Made by a program: the position numbers and the translations under genes. This document shows positions 8,643 to 15,853 of a stretch of 53,006 nucleotides of DNA, one piece after another. Location: assembly GCF_005405425.1 (NCBI RefSeq), contig NZ_BJEA01000002.1, forward strand, positions 1-53,006, given 5' to 3'. The DNA comes from Lactiplantibacillus modestisalitolerans (GTDB taxonomy: Bacteria > Bacillota > Bacilli > Lactobacillales > Lactobacillaceae). The notes beneath the pieces are model-generated. The model saw only the letters and a program-made list of their open reading frames with translations, searched no databases and had not been told where the DNA came from. How positions within the stretch are numbered: position 1 is the stretch's first letter; every line of letters begins with the position of its first letter.

Positions 8643-8740
8643 AATTGGTTGGCTACAAAATTGATTGTCTCCATTATAATCATCTCTGGATTAAAAGCCA
8701 ATGCTAGCTTTCCGTACTTTCGATTGCTAAAATTGGTTGG
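8643..8740. promoter_or_regulatory. Divergent mocR/lysE control region with direct repeats
   Basis: AATTGGTTGG occurs twice in direct orientation, at 8643-8652 and 8731-8740, 88 bases apart. Between them lies a minus-strand sigma-A promoter: TTGGCT (8701-8696) and TATAAT (8678-8673) with 17 bases between. MocR regulators commonly bind direct repeats between themselves and a divergent target, so these are candidate operators. Confidence 0.6.
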
Positions 8741-8758
8741 AATTTGGAGGGATAATTG

Positions 8759-9367
8759 ATGCGGTTTTTCTTACAAGGCTTATTATTTGGGATTGTTTAC
8801 ATTGCGCCGATTGGGATGCAAAACTTATTCGTCGTTTCGACGGCGATTGAACAACCCCTCCGCCGAGCGCTCCGGGTGGCGCTGATCGTGATCGGTTTTG
8901 ATATGTCACTATCGTTGGCCTGTTTCTACGGGATTGGAAAGGTATTGCAAAGCACGCCCTGGTTGGAATTAGCGGTACTCCTCATCGGGAGTTTACTAGT
9001 TTTCTACATTGGATGGGGGCTATTACGGGCAAAGGCGGAAGCAATGGGGACGCTGGATACGAATTTTTCCTACCGCACGGCCATCATTACGGCGTTTTCG
9101 GTCGCCTGGTTGAACCCGCAGGCGATTATCGACGGTTCGGTCCTGCTGGCCGCGTTTCGGGTCTCAATTCCGGATCAACTGGGCCACTTTTTCATGCTGG
9201 GCGTCATTATCGCATCGATCGTATGGTTTATCGGCTTGACCGGCCTAGTTAGCAAGTTTAAACATTTGATGCAGCCTCGGGTGTTGCTTTGGATCAATCG
9301 CATTTGCGGTTTAGTGATTATTTTATACGGCGTGAAGTTATTGGCCTCGTTTTTGACTAAAATTTAG
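8759..9367 (+). CDS. LysE/RhtB-family amino acid exporter
   Basis: A hydrophobic protein of 202 residues with six probable membrane helices. Family marks are the N-terminal APIGMQNLFVV segment and the central VAWLNPQAIIDG motif. LysE-type proteins export basic amino acids or related compounds by proton antiport. I chose the ATG seven bases after GGAGGG; a TTG directly before it is less well placed. The MocR-type gene is divergent and a second aminotransferase gene follows after 67 bases without a terminator, so export and amino-acid metabolism may be co-expressed. The substrate is not deducible. Confidence 0.88.
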   Translation: MRFFLQGLLFGIVYIAPIGMQNLFVVSTAIEQPLRRALRVALIVIGFDMSLSLACFYGIGKVLQSTPWLELAVLLIGSLLVFYIGWGLLRAKAEAMGTLDTNFSYRTAIITAFSVAWLNPQAIIDGSVLLAAFRVSIPDQLGHFFMLGVIIASIVWFIGLTGLVSKFKHLMQPRVLLWINRICGLVIILYGVKLLASFLTKI

Positions 9368-9434
9368 TTGCGGAGTGGCGCCTGAATCGGTATGCTAAAA
9401 CTATTGGACTTTAGAGAATGGAAGGGACGATAGC

Positions 9435-10562
9435 ATGCAAATTGCCGGTTTTGGGGTCGAAGCGTGGTTGAACGAACACGAACGCGAAGCGACGACCGAC
9501 ATTAGTCAAAGTTCGGTGGCGGCCTTAACACTGGGGCAGGTCGCCGCCCTGGATGGTGACGACGGCCAGGCCTTGGCGACACAGTTACAAACGGTGCGCC
9601 TGGATTACGGCTGGATTGAGGGTTCCCCGGAATTCAAACGGCTCGTTAGCAGTCAGTACCAGCACGTGCCCGCCGCCAACGTTTTACAAACTAACGGTGC
9701 GACCGGGGCTAACCAGTTAGCGATTTATAGTTTAATTGAACCGGGTGACCACGTGATTGCGTTATACCCGACCTACCAGCAATTGTACGACATCCCCAAA
9801 TCGCTGGGGGCGCAGGTTGATTACTGGCGTTTGCACGAGGAACGCGGTTGGTTACCTACTTTAGCCGAACTGAAGCAACTGATTCGGCCGGACACGAAGA
9901 TGATTCTGTTGAATAACGCGATGAACCCGACCGGGGCGTTACTCGACGAAGCGATGCTGCGGCAGGTCGTCGCTTTGGCCCGGTCGGTGGGGGCCTACGT
10001 TTTGGCCGACGAGGTTTACCAACCGCTCGACGACACACCGTTTACGTCGGTGGCGGACCTTTACGAACACGGAATTGCCGTCAATAGTTTGTCGAAAACT
10101 TATTCGGTGCCCGGAATTCGGATCGGCTGGGTGGCTACGCCGGATGCGACCTTGGCGGACCGCTTTCGCAAGTACCGGGACTATACGATGATCTGTGGCG
10201 GTGTCGTCAGCGACCGACTGGCCGTTCAGGTCCTACGGCACCGGGAAAAAATCCTGGCGCGTAACCGCCAAATCATGACCACGAACTTGGCGATTGTTAA
10301 AAAGTGGGTCGCCGCCGAACCGCGGGCCCAAATGGTCTTTCCGCGCGGGGTGCCGGTGTCCTGCGTGGCGCTGGACATTCCATTGGACGACGAAACGTTT
10401 TGCTTGCGCTTATTGCGGGATACCGGCGTCTTGCTCGTCCCTGGGAGCCGCTTTGACCTACCGGGCCACGCCCGGCTAGGCTACTGCACGGACGCGCAGG
10501 CGTTGCAACGGGGCTTGCGGTTGCTGAGTGATTATTTACGCCAATTTGATGCTAAAAATTAA
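9435..10562 (+). CDS. PLP-dependent class I/II aminotransferase
   Basis: A 375-residue aspartate-aminotransferase-fold enzyme. NNAMNPTG (160-167) gives the PLP-contacting Asn, ADEVYQ (191-196) the Asp and Tyr, and SLSKTYSVPGIRIGW (from 218) the Schiff-base Lys221 and the substrate-binding Arg. It is cytoplasmic. The nearest family resemblance I can recall is to uncharacterised aminotransferases annotated as capreomycidine-synthase-like or PatA/MalY-like; the substrate is unknown. It follows the LysE exporter in the same direction, and a clear terminator closes the unit. argR comes next under its own promoter, so a link to basic amino acids is possible but unproven. Confidence 0.85.
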   Translation: MQIAGFGVEAWLNEHEREATTDISQSSVAALTLGQVAALDGDDGQALATQLQTVRLDYGWIEGSPEFKRLVSSQYQHVPAANVLQTNGATGANQLAIYSLIEPGDHVIALYPTYQQLYDIPKSLGAQVDYWRLHEERGWLPTLAELKQLIRPDTKMILLNNAMNPTGALLDEAMLRQVVALARSVGAYVLADEVYQPLDDTPFTSVADLYEHGIAVNSLSKTYSVPGIRIGWVATPDATLADRFRKYRDYTMICGGVVSDRLAVQVLRHREKILARNRQIMTTNLAIVKKWVAAEPRAQMVFPRGVPVSCVALDIPLDDETFCLRLLRDTGVLLVPGSRFDLPGHARLGYCTDAQALQRGLRLLSDYLRQFDAKN

Positions 10563-10580
10563 ATAGTTATGCAACCTAAT

Positions 10581-10623
10581 CAAGGACAATTTTGAGCTCA
10601 AAGCTTGAAAAATGTCCTTTTTT
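10581..10623 (+). terminator. Terminator after the aminotransferase gene
   Basis: The arms AAGGACA...AGCT and AGCT...TGTCCTT form a long imperfect stem that runs straight into a T-run. Confidence 0.85.
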
Positions 10624-10696
10624 AACGTTCTTAAGATAGTTTGGCTAGTGAATATTTGCTATAATGTAGGCAATTAGATTAAGGGGGGTCCGCGAA

Positions 10697-11161
10697 GTGA
10701 AAAAGTCTGATCGGCAAGCGGCCATTGCGCAATTGATTAACCAATATCCCATCGCTACTCAAGAAGAGCTGATGGCAAAACTGAAGGCGGACGGTATCGC
10801 GGCCACGCAAGCGACCATTTCGCGCGACATCCGTGAAATGCAGATCGTCAAAACGCCCGACGAAACTGGCCAAGCCCGTTACGCGATTTTTAAGCCCAAT
10901 AACACAAACGAGCAGGACCGGCTATTTGAAAGCCTGCACGACGTGGTTACCGGCATTGACCGGGTCGAGTTCATGAACATCGTCCACACCCTACCTAGTA
11001 ACGGGAACTTGTTAGCGGCGATTATTGATGATTTGGACTTGCCCGAAGTCAGCGGGACGTTGGCGGGCCACGACACGATTTTTATCGTGAGCCCGAGTGT
11101 TGAGGTGGCGAAACAGTTGCACCGCACCTTTGCGAGCCACATTCCGAGCGAAAGAGTGTGA
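10697..11161 (+). CDS. argR: Arginine repressor ArgR
   Basis: A 154-residue protein of normal ArgR length. The N-terminal winged helix holds ATISRDIREMQIVK (about residues 38-51), the conserved recognition segment. The C-terminal half contains GNLLAAIIDDLDLPEVSGTLAGHDTIFI, the arginine-binding and hexamer-forming domain, including the acidic pair that contacts arginine. ArgR binds ARG boxes and, with arginine, represses synthesis or activates catabolism genes. The start is a GTG about nine bases after AAGGGGGG. A TATAAT lies about 37 bases upstream, next to GTGAATATTTG, which resembles half an ARG box and may be autoregulatory. No arginine pathway gene is in the window. Confidence 0.95.
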   Translation: MKKSDRQAAIAQLINQYPIATQEELMAKLKADGIAATQATISRDIREMQIVKTPDETGQARYAIFKPNNTNEQDRLFESLHDVVTGIDRVEFMNIVHTLPSNGNLLAAIIDDLDLPEVSGTLAGHDTIFIVSPSVEVAKQLHRTFASHIPSERV

Positions 11162-11322
11162 CAAAAGTCGGTTAGCTGGTGAGCATTAACGGCGTAAGGC
11201 GAATAATCCTGGGTTTGGATTGTTTGACTTACGGGGTTAAGCGGAGCCAGCTGACTTTTGGCGCACGTTTCGGCTATTAACATTCGGACGCAAGGGAGGC
11301 TGTGACTTATGTCACAGCCTCT
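11150..11322 (+). repeat. Dispersed intergenic palindrome family, copy C (most complete)
   Basis: The longest copy of the family. The outer arms are AAAAGTCGGTTAGCTGG and CCAGCTGACTTTT, with inner arms TTAACGGCGTAAG and CTTACGGGGTTAA. Then follow GGCGCACGTTTCGGCTATTAA and the hairpin GGCTGTGAC/GTCACAGCC. It begins at the end of argR. The final hairpin has no T-run here but probably acts as the argR transcript end. Confidence 0.65.
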
Positions 11323-11459
11323 GGTGCGCGTGTGTTGGGGCCCAGTGAGCTTAAATAGGCGCACTGGCTTTGATTGGCGCTACGATCCGTAGGTTTTTCG
11401 CCAGCCGGTGATACCCGCTGTTGGTGTTAGAATCAATCTCAATTATGCAGTCCTTTGAT
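11323..11459. other. Intergenic stretch sharing a diverged repeat with the window start
   Basis: No gene is seen. The segment CAGTGAGCTTAAAT, then CCAGCCGGTGATACCCGCTG, then a TTAGAATC-like end resembles positions 17-100, which hold GAGTGAGCTCAAAT, CCGGTTATCCCCGCTG and CTAAACCC in the same order. This suggests a second dispersed element. Confidence 0.35.
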
Positions 11460-11506
11460 TAAGGTCACGGTTGCCGGACGGGGTCCGGGCCGGGACCTTT
11501 TTTGGC
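11460..11506 (+). terminator. Terminator-like hairpin ahead of the small basic protein gene
   Basis: AAGGTC...CCGGAC and GTCCGG...GGACC pair around a short loop and end in TTTTTT. It lies about 70 bases before the next start codon, so it ends upstream transcription or attenuates the small gene. Confidence 0.7.
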
Positions 11507-11576
11507 ACATTTTTTGCATTTTAGCGCTAAGCAAGGTAGAGTAGAAGTAATCATCATTAAGAAGGGAGTCGCTAAA

Positions 11577-11699
11577 ATGAAATATACGAAACGCAGATCG
11601 ACGCGCAATAATCAGAAGAAGCGCGATGCGACCTTTGAAAAGTTCAAGCAACAACAAAATGAACTTAACGCTAACCGGCGTGGGGTTCGACGAAAGTAG
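11577..11699 (+). CDS. Small very basic hypothetical protein (40 aa)
   Basis: Forty residues, about a third Lys or Arg, in the form of a basic head (KYTKRRSTRNNQKKR), a helical Gln-rich middle (FEKFKQQQNELN) and a basic tail (RRGVRRK). GAAGGGAG lies nine bases before the ATG. An in-frame upstream extension has no ribosome site and a different composition, so I rejected it. Terminators stand on both sides, making it a single-gene unit. The charge suggests RNA, DNA or ribosome binding. I do not recognise the family. The strong ribosome site and tight terminators argue that it is real. Confidence 0.65.
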   Translation: MKYTKRRSTRNNQKKRDATFEKFKQQQNELNANRRGVRRK

Positions 11700-11726
11700 T
11701 CCGATTAGGGTAATCGGGCTTTTTTG
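11700..11726 (+). terminator. Terminator of the small basic protein gene
   Basis: A perfect CCGATTA/TAATCGG stem with a three-base loop is followed by a T-run and overlaps the stop codon region. Confidence 0.9.
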
Positions 11727-11965
11727 TTACTTTTTATGGTTCTATGATACGGGAGGTTGATCTGCTGGCGGCAAGCTCAGCATCAATGGCACAGAACCGT
11801 TTTCCGCCCGATTTCTGAAGATTTTGCCAAGGTTGGTGCCAATCGGTGGCTGATTAAGCTTTTGTGATACAATAATTGAAGCTAACAAGACACGCAGGGG
11901 CGCAACCGACCGAGTGCCGGACGCCAGGTACACGCATTCGAGACCTGCAAAACAAGGGGAAGATT

Positions 11966-14092
11966 ATGCAAAAGAATGGTTTTTGGGCCACTATCAAGGA
12001 CGGTTTACGCGTCATTGGCCGTTGGTTACAGCCATATTGGCAACGGTTTGCCGCCGTTGTTGGTTATCAGTGGCACCGTCGTCAATTGACGCGCTGGCTG
12101 ATCGTGCTAGTTTTAACGGCGACCTTGATTGTCAGTGCCTACTTAACATTTGAAGCGAAAACGGCTAAGATTGGCAACTTGCAAGCTGAGCTGGAACGGG
12201 TCACGACCATTTATGATCAGGATAACCAGAAGGCCGGCTCATTGTACTCGCAAAAGGGGACTTACGTTCACCTCAAAGATATTTCACAGAACTTACAAGA
12301 CGCCGTGATTTCGACCGAGGACCGCAACTTTTATAAGGAGCACGGCTTTTCCATTAAGGGGATTGCTCGCGCTTCGGTCATGTTGGTGGTCAATAAGTTG
12401 TTAGGACGCGACTACATTAGTGGTGGTGGGAGTACGCTGACGCAACAATTGGTTAAAAACGCCTACCTGACGCAACAACAAACTTTTTCACGGAAGCTGC
12501 GTGAAATTTTTCTCGCTATCGAAACTGAGAACGTGTACAGTAAGCAGGAAATTTTAGCGATGTACTTGAATAACGCCTACTTCGGGCACGGTGTTTGGGG
12601 CGCAGAAGACGCCGCGGAGCGCTACTTTGGCGTGCACGCGTCGGAATTAACGGTTGATCAGGCCGCTACGCTGGCCGGGATGTTGAGCTCACCGAGTGGG
12701 TATGATCCGATTAACCATCCGCAGGCGTCCACGAAGCGCCGCAACGTCGTGTTACAAACGATGGTTGATAATAAGAAGATTTCGGCGAGTGAGTACCAAA
12801 CGTATTCAAGTAAGGCGATGACCTTGACCGACAATTACCATTATGAAAGTAGTTATAATTATCCGTACTACTTTGATGCGGTTATTAATGAAGCGATTAA
12901 TAAGTATGGGTTAAGCGAATCGGACATCATGAACCGGGGTTATAAGATTTATACGTCGTTGGACCAAGACGACCAGACCCAGATGCAGGATTCCTTTGAA
13001 AACACCGCCCTGTTTCCAGCTAACGCGGACGATGGCACCAAGGTCCAGGGGGCCTCAATTGCGGTTGATCCGGCTAGCGGTGGCGTTTTAGCGGTCGTTG
13101 GTGGCCGCGGTAAGCACGTTTTCCGTGGCTTTAACCGGGCGACCCAACTCCGACGGCAACCGGGTTCGACGATCAAGCCGTTGGCGGTTTACACGCCGGC
13201 ACTGGAAAATGGCTACACTTACGATTCCGACTTATCCGATAAGCAACAAACCTTTGGTGCCAATAAGTATGCGCCTAAGAACTACGATAACGTTTATCGT
13301 GACTCGGTCCCGATGTATACGGCGTTGGCGCAAAGTATGAACATTCCGGCCGTTTGGCTGCTGAATAAAATTGGGGTCAACAAGGGTTACCAATCGGTTA
13401 AAAAATTTGGCTTGCCAGTTAAAAAGGGCGACAAAAACTTGGCGCTTGCGCTTGGCGGTTTAACCACCGGGGTTTCACCCGCGCAGTTAACGAGCGCCTA
13501 CACGGCCTTTGCTAACGGTGGGAAGAAGACCACGGCCCACTTCATTACGAAAATCGTGGATGCCAGTGGTAAGACGATCGTTGACAACACCCAGACGAAG
13601 TCGAAGCGGATCATGTCGGCTAGCACCGCCAAGGAAATGACCAGTATGATGCTCGGCGTATACAATAGTGGAACCGGGGCGGCCGCGAAACCGTACGGCT
13701 ACAAGATCGCCGGTAAGACGGGGAGTACCGAGGCCAACTACGACACTGGTTCGGGGACTAAGGACCAGTGGATGGTTGCCTACACCCCCGACATCGTAGT
13801 TACGACTTGGATCGGCTTCGATACGTCGAACAGTACCCACTATTTGAAGAGCCTGTCTGAAAACCAACTGGCGGCCCTGTTTAAAAATGAATTGACGGGG
13901 ATTCTGCCGAATACGAAGAATACCAGTTTTGATACGCAGGATGCCGCTACGTTAGCAAACCAGTCCGACGACGATTCGAATGATTCCGATAGTGGTTCGT
14001 CAGTTTGGGATAACGTTGAAAAGGGCGCCAAGGCGGTCAAGGACACGGCTAAGGACTGGTTCTCACAAGCCAAGAAGTTAATTGGAAACTAG
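11966..14092 (+). CDS. Class A penicillin-binding protein (PBP1A/2A type)
   Basis: A bifunctional peptidoglycan synthase of 708 residues. It has a cytoplasmic basic N-terminus, one membrane helix near residues 44-66 and an outside GT51 glycosyltransferase domain with EDRNFYKEHGF, GGSTLTQQLVKN and ILAMYLNNAYFG. The transpeptidase domain carries the three penicillin-binding motifs: the SxxK motif in PGSTIKP, SMN, and KTGSTE. A Ser/Asp-rich tail closes the protein. The ATG was chosen for AAGGGGA six bases upstream; the open frame extends about 30 codons further without a site. It polymerises and cross-links glycan strands at the cell surface. yheA follows after about 70 bases without a terminator. 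Domain calls are firm; the exact PBP subtype is not. Confidence 0.93.
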   Translation: MQKNGFWATIKDGLRVIGRWLQPYWQRFAAVVGYQWHRRQLTRWLIVLVLTATLIVSAYLTFEAKTAKIGNLQAELERVTTIYDQDNQKAGSLYSQKGTYVHLKDISQNLQDAVISTEDRNFYKEHGFSIKGIARASVMLVVNKLLGRDYISGGGSTLTQQLVKNAYLTQQQTFSRKLREIFLAIETENVYSKQEILAMYLNNAYFGHGVWGAEDAAERYFGVHASELTVDQAATLAGMLSSPSGYDPINHPQASTKRRNVVLQTMVDNKKISASEYQTYSSKAMTLTDNYHYESSYNYPYYFDAVINEAINKYGLSESDIMNRGYKIYTSLDQDDQTQMQDSFENTALFPANADDGTKVQGASIAVDPASGGVLAVVGGRGKHVFRGFNRATQLRRQPGSTIKPLAVYTPALENGYTYDSDLSDKQQTFGANKYAPKNYDNVYRDSVPMYTALAQSMNIPAVWLLNKIGVNKGYQSVKKFGLPVKKGDKNLALALGGLTTGVSPAQLTSAYTAFANGGKKTTAHFITKIVDASGKTIVDNTQTKSKRIMSASTAKEMTSMMLGVYNSGTGAAAKPYGYKIAGKTGSTEANYDTGSGTKDQWMVAYTPDIVVTTWIGFDTSNSTHYLKSLSENQLAALFKNELTGILPNTKNTSFDTQDAATLANQSDDDSNDSDSGSSVWDNVEKGAKAVKDTAKDWFSQAKKLIGN

Positions 14093-14163
14093 CTTAGTGG
14101 CTATCCATTTAGTTCCAAAAATGATAAACTTATTTTGACACATACTTCGAGGAGGAATCACTG

Positions 14164-14508
14164 ATGGCCGTGAATATTTACGATACTGCAAACGAATTAG
14201 AACAACAATTACGTCAAACGAAGGAATACCGGGAATTAAAAACGGCGTACGACGCCATGGCAGCCAATAAGACTGCTTACGATCTCTTTAAAGAGTTTCA
14301 AGAGATTCAGATGCAATTGTCCCAAAAGCAAATGAACGGGGAAGATTTGACGGATGACGAAGTCAAACACGCCCATGAACTTGCGGACAAGGTCGGTAAC
14401 GTTGACGAAATTAAAGCGTTAATGGGTAAGGAACGGAACTTGAACCAGTTGATGAACGAATTGAACAAGATCATCACGAAACCAGTTCAAGAACTTTACC
14501 AAAACTAG
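14164..14508 (+). CDS. yheA: YlbF/YmcA-family protein, YheA-like (UPF0342)
   Basis: A 114-residue, almost fully helical, highly charged protein beginning with MAVNIYDTANELEQQLRQTKEY, typical of YheA of the YlbF/YmcA superfamily. Relatives YlbF and YmcA take part in RNA processing complexes with YaaT. YheA itself has no firmly known role. In Bacillus subtilis yheA lies next to yhaO, yhaN and yhaM, and the same set follows here, which supports the call. GAGGAGG lies nine bases before the ATG. A terminator of the recurrent GGCTGTGAC type follows. Confidence 0.9.
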   Translation: MAVNIYDTANELEQQLRQTKEYRELKTAYDAMAANKTAYDLFKEFQEIQMQLSQKQMNGEDLTDDEVKHAHELADKVGNVDEIKALMGKERNLNQLMNELNKIITKPVQELYQN

Positions 14509-14523
14509 TCAACGTGGAATTAA

Positions 14524-14622
14524 GAGGCTGTGACATTCGTCACCGCCTTTTTTGTGTCGTCGAATCTTAATCGCCGAAACGTGCGCCCAAGGTCAGCCGC
14601 CTGTTGGCACACGCTCTTTTTT
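14524..14622 (-). repeat. Dispersed palindrome family, copy D, including a terminator
   Basis: The hairpin GGCTGTGACattcGTCACcGCC with a T-run (14524-14552) ends yheA on the plus strand. Adjacent lie CGAAACGTGCGCCC and GGTCAGCCGCCTGTTGGCACACGCTC, the family core in minus orientation with a shortened loop. The order of blocks matches copy C when reversed. Confidence 0.65.
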
Positions 14623-14638
14623 TAGTGGAGGAATTAGC

Positions 14639-15853
14639 ATGAAATTTATACACGCTGCGGATTTACATTTAGATACCCCGTTTCAAGGGGTCAGCGGACT
14701 GAGCGCTGATTGGCAGCAACGCCTGTTGACGGCCCCGACGCGGGCGCTGAGTCACTTGGTGGATACCGCTTTGGCGGAGCAAGTCGACTTCGTGCTGCTA
14801 GTCGGTGATTTGTTTGATCAGCAGGGGCAAAGTGTTCAGGCGCAAGCCGCCTTGATGCGCGCCTTAACGCGGTTGAACGCCGCGCAGATTCCGGTGCTGT
14901 TATCCTTTGGTAATCACGATTATCAGCCCGATTTAAACCGCTGGCACTTTCCGGCTAACGTGCACGTGTTTGGTCCCCAAGTGACGACGGTCACGTTGAC
15001 GACTGCTGATCAAACCCGGGTCGCGGTTAGCGGGTTTAGTTACGCGCAGCGTTGGGTCGCCACGCCGATGGTGGCGCAGTACCCGGCGAGAAGTTCGGCC
15101 GTGGACTACCAAATTGGGATGTTGCACGGGCAAAGTGGGGCGGCCGGTGACCATTACGCCCCGTTTAACGTTGGTGAGTTGCTAGCTAAGCATTACGACT
15201 ACTGGGCGTTAGGGCACATTCATCACCGCCAAAGTTTGAACCAGCAACCGCCGATTGTTTATCCGGGTAATCCGCAGGGTCGCAACCGTTCGGAAAGCGG
15301 GCCCAAGGGGTGCTTAGTGGTGACGAGCCGGGATAATCAGTTGGTGCCGCGGTTTCAGGCGTTGACGACCTTAACGTGGCGGGACTGGACGGCCCCGTTG
15401 ACTGGTGAATTGAGTCGGCGCGAACTGCTGGAACAGTTGACGGCCCAGCTGAACGCGGCTTATCCGAGTGACGCGCAACTCGTGACGGTGACGTTGCCGG
15501 CGGATTTGAAATTGGACGACGCGACGACCTTGGCCTTGGACCAGGGAGCGTTATTGCACCAGCTCAGTGAACGCGCTACCGACCACTGGTGGCCGGTAGC
15601 CCTGAACCAGGCGCAAGCAGCCGATACCGCGACGCCGTTGTTTGGCCTGGATCAGGCGACTTGGCAGGCGGCCGGCAAGCAGGTAGTGACCGCAAGCGCG
15701 GTCGCCGAGCTAGCGGGCCACTTACTAGACGAGGACTTTTTATCGCGCGCGTTGCTAGAAGACCTTGACGCACAACAATGGCAAGCACGGGTCTTGCGTT
15801 TATTGCAAGATCAGTATCACTTAACGACGGGGGGCCCGCAGGATGTGGATTAA
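14639..15853 (+). CDS. yhaO: SbcD-like metallophosphoesterase YhaO
   Basis: A 404-residue calcineurin-type phosphoesterase of the Mre11/SbcD group. Metal-binding motifs appear in order: AADLHLDTPF (residues 6-15), VGDLFDQ, FGNHDY and LGHIHH. The partner gene downstream encodes an SbcC/Rad50-like ATPase and overlaps the 3' end by 11 bases. The two are therefore translationally coupled and probably form a nuclease complex acting on DNA ends, as inferred for YhaO-YhaN of Bacillus. GTGGAGG lies eight bases before the chosen ATG. An in-frame upstream extension runs through the repeat element and was rejected. Confidence 0.92.
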   Translation: MKFIHAADLHLDTPFQGVSGLSADWQQRLLTAPTRALSHLVDTALAEQVDFVLLVGDLFDQQGQSVQAQAALMRALTRLNAAQIPVLLSFGNHDYQPDLNRWHFPANVHVFGPQVTTVTLTTADQTRVAVSGFSYAQRWVATPMVAQYPARSSAVDYQIGMLHGQSGAAGDHYAPFNVGELLAKHYDYWALGHIHHRQSLNQQPPIVYPGNPQGRNRSESGPKGCLVVTSRDNQLVPRFQALTTLTWRDWTAPLTGELSRRELLEQLTAQLNAAYPSDAQLVTVTLPADLKLDDATTLALDQGALLHQLSERATDHWWPVALNQAQAADTATPLFGLDQATWQAAGKQVVTASAVAELAGHLLDEDFLSRALLEDLDAQQWQARVLRLLQDQYHLTTGGPQDVD

